Shown in pieces: positions 7,803 to 15,997 of a stretch of DNA of 33,080 bases. The position numbers were made by a program, and so were the translations under genes. The stretch lies in the NCBI GenBank assembly GCA_031264185.1, contig JAISEL010000029.1:1-33080 (forward strand). The letters run 5' to 3'. Every line of letters starts with the position of its first letter. Position 1 is the stretch's first letter. The stretch is from Deltaproteobacteria bacterium. GTDB lineage: Bacteria; Desulfobacterota; Desulfarculia; Adiutricales; Adiutricaceae. The notes beneath the pieces were generated by a model. It saw nothing but the letters and a program-made list of their open reading frames with translations, searched no databases and had not been told where the DNA came from.

Positions 7803-8555
7803 TTAAAAAGTATAGGTCAGGCCGGCGGTCAGGCTGCAGGCGTAAGATCGGCTGACCATGGGGCTGCCTTTGACCGTCCCGGGCAATGACGCCACCTCGC
7901 CATAGCAAAATACTTCCCAGTGCTCGGCTTCGCCGTCCAAAATCACGCTGATGGTCAGCCCCAGAAAGGGAGAGAAGGCTGAACCGGCCTCATAGGCCGC
8001 CAGGCCGCTCCTGAGAGACTCTTTTGGGGAGATACCGTAATAATAATCGTTATAGGAGCCGCTGGCCCAATAGGTTCCCAATTGGGGCACGAACTCAAGG
8101 GTTCCGAAATCCAGGGAGCGGATATAGGCCAGACGCCCCCGAAAGCCCTGGCTGCGGCCGGAGACGTCACCGCCCAGCGAAAGGCTGAAATGGCCGACCG
8201 GGCTGGTCCACTGGACGTCGCCGCCGACCATGAGGCCTTCGCGGCGCCTGTTCAAGCGTTTCAGGCCGGGATCGGAACTTTCTCTGCCGTCAAAATTGGT
8301 GGGATCGTAACCCAGAAATACAGCCAGTTTCAGTTCCCCGGAGCTGAAAAATTTAAGCCCGGCCGACAAGTCCCGGATATAAAACCGGTCATTTTCGAAA
8401 TCCACCAGCGGAACTGCCGACCATTGCCGATCATAGTCTTTATAGGGCGAAGTCCCGGTAGTGCAGGCCAGGCCTACGGACAGATCGGCCCCGGCTGTGG
8501 CTGGCAGCCCGGCTAAAGCTCTCCCAAGCAAAAGAAGTATCAGGCTGACTTTCAT
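7803..8555 (-). CDS. MipA/OmpV family outer-membrane protein
   Basis: A 250-residue predicted outer-membrane beta-barrel. It has an N-terminal signal peptide (LILLLLGRALAG...ATAGA), alternating hydrophobic strands, and a C-terminal strand ending in ...GLTYTF with the terminal Phe used for BAM-dependent insertion. MipA of E. coli links murein hydrolase MltA to PBP1B; OmpV homologues are channel-like barrels often induced by two-component systems. An AAGGGAG ribosome binding site sits 5 nt before the ATG. It is the first gene after the kinase (gap 96 bp) and heads the MipA-acyltransferase-arginase-fold run. An AT-rich TATAAT-like element lies in the gap, so it may also have its own promoter. 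Confidence 0.82.
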   Translation of the reverse strand: MKVSLILLLLGRALAGLPATAGADLSVGLACTTGTSPYKDYDRQWSAVPLVDFENDRFYIRDLSAGLKFFSSGELKLAVFLGYDPTNFDGRESSDPGLKRLNRRREGLMVGGDVQWTSPVGHFSLSLGGDVSGRSQGFRGRLAYIRSLDFGTLEFVPQLGTYWASGSYNDYYYGISPKESLRSGLAAYEAGSAFSPFLGLTISVILDGEAEHWEVFCYGEVASLPGTVKGSPMVSRSYACSLTAGLTYTF

Positions 8556-8651
8556 TTGCTCCCTTTGATCTTAATAAGCAGTCTGTTTCCAGGCAATTCC
8601 GTTTCAGTCACTATAATTATAAACTAATGGATGCTGCTGCGCCGCTGTATA

Positions 8652-9827
8652 CTATTCTATTCCGTTCCCTTTAGCTTGTCCGTCTTTCACCGGCAGGGTC
8701 ACCGTTACCCGCAGGCCGCCGCCTGGAGTGTCATCGGCGTTTTCCGCCCAAATACTGCCGTCAAGGATGTGGACTGCCTGCCAGACAATGGCAAGGCCCA
8801 GGCCGAAGCCGCCGCTGACCCGTTCGCGGGCTTCGTTTGTTCGGTAGAAGGGCCGGAAAATATTTTCCAGATGTTCTGATTTGACCCCAGGACCATGATC
8901 AATTACTTCCAGGGTAAGGCAATTCTCTCCGCTGCGTATCCTGGCTATTACGGCCGTTCCTGGGGCAGTGTAAATGAAGGCGTTCTTTATCAGATTATCG
9001 GTGATGCGGCGAAGAAGCTGCGGGTCAGCCCACAGGACAGCCCGCTCAGGGAGGTCGTTGACGATGGTTTTGCGTTCCTTTACCGCGTTCTGCAGGGCCT
9101 CCTGACCCGATTCCCGCACCAGCCGGCATAGATCAACGTAATCAGGGTGATACAGGCTAAGACCGTCGTCGCCCTCATTGAGGGTTCCGATGGAATTCAG
9201 GCGGGCTCTCTCCAGTAACTGCCCGACCATTTCATCCATTTTTTTCATATCCCGCCCCAAATGGGTCAGAAACTTTTGAGCCTGTTCCGGCGGCGACATG
9301 GTGATTTCCTGCTCCAATAATTCCATGGCCATTTTCATCCTGGCCAGAGGCGATCTTAGTTCATGGGACATATCCCGCAACAGTCGGCGTTCGTTCTCCA
9401 GCAGCCCGACCAGAGTGTCTGCCATTCTGTTGAAGCCGCGAGACAGTTCCCCCAATTCGTCACCCCGCCGCAGGTCGCCGCCGGAAATCCTGGTTTCCAG
9501 ATCGCCTTGAGACAGATGCTCCACAGCCGCACGCAGGCGGCTGAGGGAACGGGTGCTCACGGTACTCAAAATGAATCCGCCCCCCAGAGCCGACATGATG
9601 ATGGTGGCCAGCCAGACGACGACTTCACGCTCCACATTCGTGCCCGGCAGGTTGACCAGCGATGACAGCCACTCGGTCACCTCTTCCGAACTCTCGCCCA
9701 GAATGGTCACGGCGCCCACCAAAAGCAGGGAAAAGATGTATATCTTGGCGAACAGGGAGGCCCGGTTCCAAAAATCCAAAATATGTTTTATTGCGTTCAT
9801 CGGTTGCCCCACTTCAAGCTTGAACAT
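8652..9827 (-). CDS. Sensor histidine kinase (CpxA/EnvZ-type)
   Basis: A 391-residue inner-membrane kinase. Helix 1 is about 28-45 (KIYIFSLLLVGAVTILG), the periplasmic segment is only about 25 residues, and helix 2 is about 69-90, followed by a HAMP domain (RSLSRLRAAVEHLSQGDLE). The H-box is RDMSHELRSPLARM (H155); the N-box is NLIKNAFIY, with DHGPGV and GGFGLGLAI as G boxes. All catalytic motifs are intact. The ATG at 9827 follows GGGGAAGG; an internal ATG at 9800 also has a GGGG site. The start overlaps the regulator gene's end by 14 bp, so the two are translationally coupled. The tiny periplasmic loop suggests sensing in or near the membrane, or through a partner protein such as MipA (inference). 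Confidence 0.92.
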   Translation of the reverse strand: MFKLEVGQPMNAIKHILDFWNRASLFAKIYIFSLLLVGAVTILGESSEEVTEWLSSLVNLPGTNVEREVVVWLATIIMSALGGGFILSTVSTRSLSRLRAAVEHLSQGDLETRISGGDLRRGDELGELSRGFNRMADTLVGLLENERRLLRDMSHELRSPLARMKMAMELLEQEITMSPPEQAQKFLTHLGRDMKKMDEMVGQLLERARLNSIGTLNEGDDGLSLYHPDYVDLCRLVRESGQEALQNAVKERKTIVNDLPERAVLWADPQLLRRITDNLIKNAFIYTAPGTAVIARIRSGENCLTLEVIDHGPGVKSEHLENIFRPFYRTNEARERVSGGFGLGLAIVWQAVHILDGSIWAENADDTPGGGLRVTVTLPVKDGQAKGNGIE

Positions 9828-10530
9828 AAAGATAGCCTTCCCCGCGAATGCTTTTTAGCCGGTCAGAGCCGTTGGCCGCCGGGCCGATTTTTTTTCTAAG
9901 ACGGCTGATATGGATATCCAGGCTGCGGTCGAAGGGGCTTTCCTCCCGTCCCAAGGCTTGACGAAAAAGAGCCTCGCGGGACACTATCGCTCCGGGATTC
10001 ACCGCCAGCAGCCAGAGGATCCGGAACTCGGCCGGGGTGAGAGAAAGCGTTCGCTTCCGGCTCAAGGCCTGATAGGTTTTGGCGTTCAATTCCAAGTCAT
10101 CCAGAATTAAAATCTCGGCGTCCCGGTCGGCTTCCGACTCATGGCTGGGTTCAACGCGCCTCATCACCGCTTGAATCCTGGCCAGAAGTTCCCGTGGCTC
10201 AAAAGGTTTGCCCAGGTAGTCGTCAGCGCCCAGCTCCAGACCGGCGATTCGGTCATCCGGCTCACCCTTGGCGGTCAGCATAATGACCGGAAATGTCAGT
10301 CCGGAGGTGCGCATTTCCTTCAGCACCTGAAATCCGTCCATGATCGGCATCATCACATCCAAAATCATGAGGTCAAAGGCCGATTCAGGGCTGCGGATCA
10401 TCCTCAAGGCCGAAAGCCCGTCATACGCCTCATTAACGGAAAATCCATTGGTTGTTAAATATTCAGTCAACAATTGACAAAGATATAGATCATCGTCAAC
10501 CACAAGAATTGATCGCGTGATTTCATTCAT
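9814..10530 (-). CDS. OmpR/PhoB-family response regulator (CpxR-like)
   Basis: A 238-residue DNA-binding regulator. The receiver domain has the acidic pair (D12, D13), phospho-acceptor D58 in LMILDVMMP, the Thr in MLTAKG and K108 in GKPF. The C-terminal winged helix has LTPAEFRILWLL, RSLDIHISRLRKKIG and IRGEGYLYV. The ATG at 10530, preceded by GGGCGG, puts the start right at the receiver domain; a longer frame reaching 10626 adds 32 residues unlike the family. It is the first gene of the minus-strand run and is preceded by a good promoter with a palindrome. Likely targets are its own promoter and the MipA operon. Confidence 0.94.
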   Translation of the reverse strand: MNEITRSILVVDDDLYLCQLLTEYLTTNGFSVNEAYDGLSALRMIRSPESAFDLMILDVMMPIMDGFQVLKEMRTSGLTFPVIMLTAKGEPDDRIAGLELGADDYLGKPFEPRELLARIQAVMRRVEPSHESEADRDAEILILDDLELNAKTYQALSRKRTLSLTPAEFRILWLLAVNPGAIVSREALFRQALGREESPFDRSLDIHISRLRKKIGPAANGSDRLKSIRGEGYLYVQA

Positions 10531-10668
10531 GATTCCGCCCGAACTGCTCCAGCAGGCATGAGCATATATCTGACTGTTTTGACGTGTGTGCTGCCGGAAT
10601 GGCCGCTGCCTTGAAGAAGAAGCCAATCATTGTGCGTCCGTCGAACAACGGCTGCCTCAGTGATAACG

Positions 10669-10696
10669 ATTATACCACATCATCTTTTGATGTGAA
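10669..10696 (-). promoter_or_regulatory. Sigma70-type promoter with palindromic operator, upstream of the response regulator
   Basis: On the minus strand, TTCACA (-35, 10691-10696), a 16-bp spacer and TATAAT (-10, 10669-10674). A perfect 7-bp inverted repeat, CACATCA-N5-TGATGTG (10676-10694), fills the spacer and overlaps the -35 box, the right position for a repressor or autoregulatory site. The untranslated leader to the ATG at 10530 would be about 130 nt. Confidence 0.6.
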
Positions 10697-10774
10697 ACGT
10701 TGAGGATCGGCTTTATGTAAAATGCCCGAAACGCAATAGCCTCTGATTTTCCGGAGGTTACAAAAATTGTCAGA

Positions 10775-11195
10775 CTACTGTCGTAGAATACCTTCCAATT
10801 CCATAGCAGCCACCCGCTGAGTATCCGGGGCCAGATGGACGTAACGTTCCGTCATTTTGATGCTACTGTGGCCCATGAGCTTGCTGACTGTGCAGAGCGG
10901 TGTTCCTTTCTGCACCAGCCATGACGCAGATGTATGGCGCAGGCTTTGAATCACCACTTTCTGCCGTCGGCCGGTGGTGCCTTATAAAATCGAAAATGCG
11001 GACCGTCTTGGCGCAATCGCCTCCGCGCTGACGGAGGATCATTCCCTCGATCCCGGAGCTGGCGCAGGTATGGCGGCTGCGGGTGTTATGGTGCCTTTTG
11101 CGAAAGTGGTTCCTTCTTTGAGATTGATGTCGGCCCAGTTAAGGTCCAGGCATTCGCTGATGCGCAAGCATCCGAACAGCGGCAGCATGGTCACA
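10775..11195 (-). pseudogene. Tyrosine recombinase (phage-type integrase) remnant
   Basis: The C-terminal catalytic part of a site-specific tyrosine recombinase. On the minus strand, RISECLDLNWADINLKEG (near 11165-11105) holds the first catalytic Arg. After frameshifts the last intact frame (10957-10775) gives SLRHTSASWLVQKGTPL and LMGHSSIKMTERYVHLAPD, with the HxxR box, the second His and the tyrosine nucleophile. The middle (SGIEGMILRQRGGDCAKTV) is in a different frame, so at least two frameshifts break the gene, and the N-terminal DNA-binding domain is missing. It marks the left edge of a decayed island; no attachment site or tRNA was seen beside it. Confidence 0.82.
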
Positions 11196-11229
11196 TCATG
11201 CGAACAAGAATTTGTTTGTGAGTGACAAA

Positions 11230-11680
11230 CAGAAAGTAATGGAGACAGAGAACTATGATAGGAAATTTGTTCTCAAAACAAATTTTGCAGTACCGGCATC
11301 AGAAACAGCCCTTAAATATAAGCAACTTTTGCCGGTAGAGACCATATTCAGAACATCAGAATCAACACTTCATACACGACCAGTACATCACCAATGTGGT
11401 GATGAAGCAATACGCGGCCGAATCTGGTGCAGTGTTTGGGGCTCTTCTTCTGCGTAAGACCCTAATGGACGCTATGGGAAAAGATCTAAAATAAGGTTGG
11501 GTTCAGTTGTTCCGTTAGAGCGGAAGGATCTCGTAAACGATCTGGAAATGCTGGCATACTCGAAAATCTAGATCAAAGAGACGTCTTTTGAGCTGCGCTC
11601 AGAAGCCAGTCCAGACGCGAAAAGAGCTTTCCGGCTCTTGGGATGAAGCTGCCGGATCACATTAAAGTTGGCAGAATAAA
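11230..11680 (+). pseudogene. IS4/IS1634-type transposase, C-terminal remnant
   Basis: Fragments match the C-terminal end of IS1634-group DDE transposases: NYDRKFVLKTNFAVPASETA, then LKYKQLLPVETIFRTSESTL, THRPVHHQC-like text, DEAIRG, LLLRKTLMDAMGKDLK in a second frame, then DLVNDLEMLAY and AFRLLG/MKLPDHIKV. In the family the Glu of the DDE triad lies in the VExxFR motif, here VETIFR. Stops and at least two frameshifts break the frame; the N-terminal two thirds are absent. Confidence 0.7.
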
Positions 11681-11751
11681 ATCCGAAAAAAGCTTTAAAT
11701 ACAACAAGGCGCTGTGAATAAAAAAACTTTATTTTTCTTATTTTTAATAAT

Positions 11752-11932
11752 ATTAACCTAGCGGATAATTATGATATATCAAATACTCATTATTGTTTAT
11801 AGATGATCACGGTATAATAATTCTTTAGCCATACTACAAATTGATTATATAAATTACATAATTTTTGAGTATACTAAAGACTGAAGAAACAAAGGATAAA
11901 CTCTTTTATCATAATTATCCGCCGGGGTAATA
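11752..11932. mobile_element. MITE-like element copy B
   Basis: About 181 bp, AT-rich, bounded by imperfect inverted repeats of about 25 bp: 11752-11776 (ATTAACCTAGCGGATAATTA...) and 11907-11931 (...ATAATTATCCGCCGGGGTAAT). The interior, inverted, matches copy A at 1-118. It has no coding capacity. The ends carry TA-type flanks, as expected for IS630/Tc1-like mobilisation. Confidence 0.75.
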
Positions 11933-12350
11933 TGTCAGATTTTTTAAGATGTTGTCCAAAATTTATATTTGTGGTCAGAAAAACCTTACGGGAATTACAG
12001 CTAATGTTCATGGAGAATTAAGAATAAAAAAAATTGCCTTATATCAGGAAAAATATTTACATTGCATAATGGATCCACGACTAAGGCAGTCAGCAGTGCA
12101 GTCACTCAGCACCAAACCCATATGTATACGTTAGAAACGAGAGCGCAAGTTCTAATCCGCTTGCTGGCTAAGGAATCAATCTGCGCAATTTCGCTCTACA
12201 TTTTAGAGAGTCAAAAAATGCAAAAATATGTAGATATTCAGGACCTTTATCCCGACTCAACAATTTTTCCGCCCTTCTGACCGGATAATTACTAGTGAGA
12301 GTGACATTCGATAAGCTCTCGATAGTGTCAGATTCGTTTGTCACAATTTC
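11933..12350. other. AT-rich stretch between MITE copy B and the paralog array
   Basis: Two overlapping plus-strand frames of 61-72 codons (11949-12134, 12062-12280) have no recognisable motif and no ribosome binding site. I see no supported gene. Confidence 0.4.
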
Positions 12351-12549
12351 TCATATGCAAATGAGCCGACCGCTGGCACCGCTGACCGCGCACAATTTGG
12401 CCTCCGGTGGCAGGGCATTCGTATCCAGTTCGGGGCTGAAGCGGGTCGGATAATCAGGCTGGCCTTGGGCCTCGGCCGGTAGCTTTATGCTCAGTCTGGA
12501 CAGGATGACCAGGGCGGCTGATAGAAAAGGGCCGGATGAAATGCTCTTA
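12351..12549 (-). pseudogene. Fifth member of the secreted paralog array, N-terminal fragment
   Basis: Directly after the stop of the fourth array gene, a minus-strand frame reads a signal-like hydrophobic stretch (FLSAALVILSRLSIKLPAEA) and then PELDTNALPPEAKLCAVSGASG, which aligns with the GLxLPPEAxVYAVGGYxG region at the mature N-terminus of the array proteins. It stops at 12351, about 60 residues in. No ATG is in place, although a GGGAG site lies upstream. Best read as a truncated fifth copy whose 3' part was lost to the adjoining mobile-element zone. Confidence 0.6.
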
Positions 12550-12561
12550 TGCCCGTCTCCC

Positions 12562-13698
12562 TTATTTTTTGCCCGGTCGGCCGGGAGAGCTGGTGAGTTC
12601 CGTGCCGTCGGCCATAAAAAGGATTCTGGTTTGTTTGTCCAGCGGACCGGCCGGGCGATCCAGTCCGGGGGGTACGAAAAAATTGTACGTCAAGTTACCG
12701 GACAGTTTCAGGCGATCGGGGATGACAAAGTCGTGACTGACCACCAGGAAGCCCTTTATCAAATACCCGACTCCGCCGCTGCCGTCGGTGTTGTCAAAAG
12801 CCACCGGTATGGTTCGTCCCTCGGCCTTGGCCTTGATTTTTTCCCGTTCAAAGGCGGCCCGCCGCCATTGACGCAGTTCGACCCAGGTGGCCGGTTTGAT
12901 CAGGCCCCGCCGCATGGCTTCGGTCAGCCCGGCTTCGCCCTCGGGAAAACTGGACGGGGTTTTGAAGTCACCATAGCCAACGTTGCGGCTGGTCATGATT
13001 TTTACGCCGGTGTCAAGAGTCCGACCGACCACAGCCAGACCGTTCCTGCCCCGGATCAGGTCCTTGAGTTCCCGGCCGAACAGGCGGAGGGACACTTCGT
13101 TCAACAGGGCCAGGTTGTCCGGCCGACCGGAGACGTCAAAGGGGCCGCAGAAAACGCTCCGGCTGGGTTCGCCGCCCCAGCCGCCCATGACCACCGGCAC
13201 TTTCGGCGGTAGGCCCGAGACGGCCTGGCGGTAATGACCGCTCACGGCCACGGCCAGAATTTCGGTGCCCTCGGTCCAGCCGATCTGCCAGACGTTGGGT
13301 TCAGCGGCCCCCAGAATCAGGGCCACCGGAGTCTGGGGTGAGTTGACCGCTACCTTGATTCTGGTCGGGTCCAGGCCCTGATCGTGGTCTATGTTCCAGC
13401 CTAAGGGGCGCCCGCCTTGGGCGCCCACGGCATAGACCTCGGTTTCAGGTGGCAGAGACAGGCCGGGAAAGAAACAGCTTTCCGGCAGCCGGGCCGCTTC
13501 GGCGGTAACCGGGCGGGCTTTGGTTTCCGCGCCCAGATAGCCGGGACCGGCCAGCCCGCCGCATACCAGAATCATAATTGCAGCCATAAAAATATGTAAA
13601 GGTGAGGGAGCCATTAAGTCCGGGCCCGGTCGAACCGCCCGGACCTCACTGCCGCTGCGGCGGAGTCTGACCCATCCTGGGTATTGTCGCGAGGTCAT
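12562..13698 (-). CDS. Secreted paralog array protein 4, unknown function
   Basis: 378 residues. A leader of about 28 residues precedes a signal-like helix (HIFMAAIMILVCGGLAGPGYLGA). The shared core follows: GLSLPPETEVYAVGAQGGRPLGW, IKVAVNSPQTPVALILGAAEPNVWQIGWTEGTEILAVAVSGHY, SGLPPKVPV. It ends with the shared C-terminal YLIKGFLVVSHDFVIPDRLK...FFVPPG block. The ATG at 13698 has AAAGGTG upstream; an internal ATG at 13614 sits closer to the hydrophobic helix and could be the true start. It lies 4 bp after the stop of array gene 3. The core has no enzyme motif that I recognise. Likely periplasmic or surface-exposed. Confidence 0.8.
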   Translation of the reverse strand: MTSRQYPGWVRLRRSGSEVRAVRPGPDLMAPSPLHIFMAAIMILVCGGLAGPGYLGAETKARPVTAEAARLPESCFFPGLSLPPETEVYAVGAQGGRPLGWNIDHDQGLDPTRIKVAVNSPQTPVALILGAAEPNVWQIGWTEGTEILAVAVSGHYRQAVSGLPPKVPVVMGGWGGEPSRSVFCGPFDVSGRPDNLALLNEVSLRLFGRELKDLIRGRNGLAVVGRTLDTGVKIMTSRNVGYGDFKTPSSFPEGEAGLTEAMRRGLIKPATWVELRQWRRAAFEREKIKAKAEGRTIPVAFDNTDGSGGVGYLIKGFLVVSHDFVIPDRLKLSGNLTYNFFVPPGLDRPAGPLDKQTRILFMADGTELTSSPGRPGKK

Positions 13699-13702
13699 AG
13701 GG

Positions 13703-14815
13703 TCACCTTTCGTCCGGGTGTGGCCCTAGGGACCGCCCGTCTTCCATGAATCTGAACTGGCTGTGGCCCAGGTCGCCCTGGGGCAGGGGAACTCCGGGCG
13801 GCAGCAGGAAGAAGGCTGAATTGCCTCCGTACAGCCCGTTGGGCAAAACAAAATCAGGGCTGAGCACCACATAGGTCTGGTGCAGGGGCTGATCGCCGGA
13901 GCCCCGCATTTCCGGCGGCGGGGGGATCAGCTTCTCCGGCAGACCCTCGGCCAGGGCGGCCGCTCTTTCCCGCTCGGCTTTGGCCAGCTGCCACTGGTGC
14001 TGATCCCGGACCAGAGCCGGGCGGATGAGCCCGGCGGCAACGGCCTGGTTTAAACCAAATTTCCCCGGCAGCGGGCCGCTTAATTGAAAATCCTCTGGAC
14101 GCCAGGGCGCGGCGCTGACCCAGGGCCGGCTGGTCGGGGGCTCGGGGCCTATGTGGACCAGCCCTTTTTCAGTCGGCACCACTGTCTCCGGCGCCCGGCC
14201 GAACAGGGTGCGGGACAGGTCGGCGAAATCAGCCGGGTTTTTTTTGGCGAGGGCGCTGACGTAAAAGTGGGCGCCGGGTTGTTTCTGGTCATAACTGCTG
14301 ATCAGCATCGGAGTTCGCGGCGGCAGCCCGGAGACGAACTGGCTGTGATAGCCGCTCACCATGACCCCCAGGATGCGGGTGCCCTCGGTCCATTCGATCC
14401 GCCAGACCGTCGGCTCGTAAGTCCCCAGCATCAGCAGCACCGGCCGCTCGGGGGAATTGACCGCCACTTTGATCAGGTGGCCTTCATGCCCGCTGATGCG
14501 GTCGAGGGGCCAGCCCAGCTCTTGCCCGCCGTAGACGCTGACCGCATAGACCACGGCATCCTCGGGCAGTTCGGCAATGTTAAGGCCGGGCAGAGCGCAG
14601 ACGCCGGGCGTTTGCCGGTCAAAAAATTCCATCTCCACCAGACCGGGGGGGAGGGGGGCTTCAGTCCGGGCAGCATCTTTGTCCAGGACGGCGGCTTCGG
14701 TTCGGGGGGCCGGTTCATCAGGCCGGGGCCCGTCTTTGCTCCACATCAGGATCAACAGAGGCATACCGAGCAGGGCCACAATTCCCAGCACTAGATATTT
14801 TTTCCACTCTTTCAT
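13703..14815 (-). CDS. Membrane-anchored paralog array protein 3, unknown function
   Basis: 370 residues. The N-terminus KKYLVLGIVALLGMPLLILMW is an uncleaved-looking transmembrane anchor, followed by a charged Pro/Ala/Glu-rich linker of about 60 residues, then the family core (GLNIAELPEDAVVYAVSVYG, VNSPERPVLLMLGTYEPTVW, SGYHSQFVSGLPPRTPMLIS) and the C-terminal SPDFVLPNGLYGGNSAFFLLPPG block. The start at 14815 has a GAGGG site and follows the preceding stop by 10 bp; a longer frame to 14893 would read into the upstream gene. This copy has lost two of the three cysteines found in copies 1 and 2. Co-transcribed with its neighbours. Confidence 0.8.
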   Translation of the reverse strand: MKEWKKYLVLGIVALLGMPLLILMWSKDGPRPDEPAPRTEAAVLDKDAARTEAPLPPGLVEMEFFDRQTPGVCALPGLNIAELPEDAVVYAVSVYGGQELGWPLDRISGHEGHLIKVAVNSPERPVLLMLGTYEPTVWRIEWTEGTRILGVMVSGYHSQFVSGLPPRTPMLISSYDQKQPGAHFYVSALAKKNPADFADLSRTLFGRAPETVVPTEKGLVHIGPEPPTSRPWVSAAPWRPEDFQLSGPLPGKFGLNQAVAAGLIRPALVRDQHQWQLAKAERERAAALAEGLPEKLIPPPPEMRGSGDQPLHQTYVVLSPDFVLPNGLYGGNSAFFLLPPGVPLPQGDLGHSQFRFMEDGRSLGPHPDER

Positions 14816-14825
14816 ATAAACGCCC

Positions 14826-15857
14826 TCACTGCCCGGGGCCCAGGCTGCGGCCGTTTTCCAGGAACAGAATGCGGCAGTGACCCATCGGCCCACGGGGCAC
14901 GGGCATCCCGGGGGGGATGAAAAAAGTGGCCGAATGAGCCCCGGTCAGGCCTTCGGGGAGGAAGAATTCGGAACTGGTCACCAGATAAGCATTGTGCCGG
15001 ACCAGACCGCCGGAATAGTCCTTCGGCGCAATGAGGTTTTCCGGCACGCCGTTGGCCCGGGCCTGCCGCTTTTCCTCCTCCAGGCGGACCTTGGCCCACT
15101 GGCTGAACTCCGTGCTGGAGGCCGGCTTGATCTGGCCCTGGCGGATGGCCTCTCGCAGGGCGTCCGAGCCATTCAGGGCCATGGGGGCGGGGCTGTTCTT
15201 TTCCCGATCCAAGGGAGTGGCGGTCACGCTGAAATCGCCCGGGCTCAAGGCCCTGGCCGTGTAATATTTGTCGCCGGTCTGCGGCCCGATCAGGGCCTGA
15301 CCTTTTTCAGCCTGGGACATATCACCAAGGTCCCGGCCGAAAAGATGCTGGGACAGGCTGTTGAGCACCTTGATTTCCTGAAGGTCGTTTCTGACCTTAA
15401 AACGGGCGCAGGGGCCACCCTGGTCGTAGCTGCCCACCAGCAGCTGGGTTTCCGGCGGCAGCCCGGATACGAACTGACTGTGGTAGCCGCTGACGATCAC
15501 CGCCAGGATTTGGGTGCCCCTGGTCCAGCCGATCTGCCAGACGTTGGGTTCGTAGGCCCCCAGCATCAATATGACCGGGGCTTGCGGGGAATTGACTCCC
15601 ACCTTGATCGAAGTGGCCCGGTGACCGCTGCGGTCAATGGTCCAGCCCAGGGGCTCCCCATTGTAGCCGCCGACCGCATAGACCCTGGCATTGTCCGGGA
15701 TGGCCAGGCCGGGAAAGCCGCAGCCCTGGGGTGCCTGGGGTGTCCGGTCGAACTCCATTTCCACCAGGCCGGAGGTGTCGGCCACGGCCGACGGACTCAG
15801 GTTCAGCAACACGGACAGTAAAAAGGCCGGAATGATCAAGGCTGTTTTTTTCCCCAT
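14826..15857 (-). CDS. Secreted paralog array protein 2, unknown function
   Basis: 343 residues with a clean signal peptide (ALIIPAFLLSVLLNLSPSAVA, likely cut after AVA). The core reads GLAIPDNARVYAVGGYNGEPLGW, IKVGVNSPQAPVILMLGAYEPNVWQIGWTRGTQILAVIVSGYHSQFVSGLPPETQLLVGSYDQ; a helical charged middle (EEEKRQARANGVPENLI) and a C-terminal SSEFFLPEGLTGAHSATFFIPPG block follow. Three cysteines (QGCGFPG, GGPCARF, GHCRIL) fall at the same places as in array protein 1. The ATG at 15857 has a GGAGATGG site. No domain that I can name. Probably periplasmic. Confidence 0.82.
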   Translation of the reverse strand: MGKKTALIIPAFLLSVLLNLSPSAVADTSGLVEMEFDRTPQAPQGCGFPGLAIPDNARVYAVGGYNGEPLGWTIDRSGHRATSIKVGVNSPQAPVILMLGAYEPNVWQIGWTRGTQILAVIVSGYHSQFVSGLPPETQLLVGSYDQGGPCARFKVRNDLQEIKVLNSLSQHLFGRDLGDMSQAEKGQALIGPQTGDKYYTARALSPGDFSVTATPLDREKNSPAPMALNGSDALREAIRQGQIKPASSTEFSQWAKVRLEEEKRQARANGVPENLIAPKDYSGGLVRHNAYLVTSSEFFLPEGLTGAHSATFFIPPGMPVPRGPMGHCRILFLENGRSLGPGQ

Positions 15858-15997
15858 AAACCATCTCCGTTTTTCAAAGCCAAGCTTGGGCCATGCTCCG
15901 CCGAAGCGGCGGCTCGGTCAGCCGGGCTTGGTAGCAGCCTCATTTTAATTCATCAGTAACTTCAAAGTTTTAGGGGCGGTCCTGAACCTGGCCGTGC

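Noticed and set aside
10531-10775. tRNA attachment site beside the integrase remnant
   Set aside because: No cloverleaf or T-loop sequence was found near the integrase on either strand.
14877-15821. 314-codon plus-strand frame opposite array gene 2
   Set aside because: Antisense shadow of a gene whose family is repeated three more times on the minus strand with conserved protein sequence.
15883-15931. Riboswitch or attenuator between array genes 1 and 2
   Set aside because: There is a short GC-rich inverted repeat, but no T-run and no recognisable riboswitch pattern.
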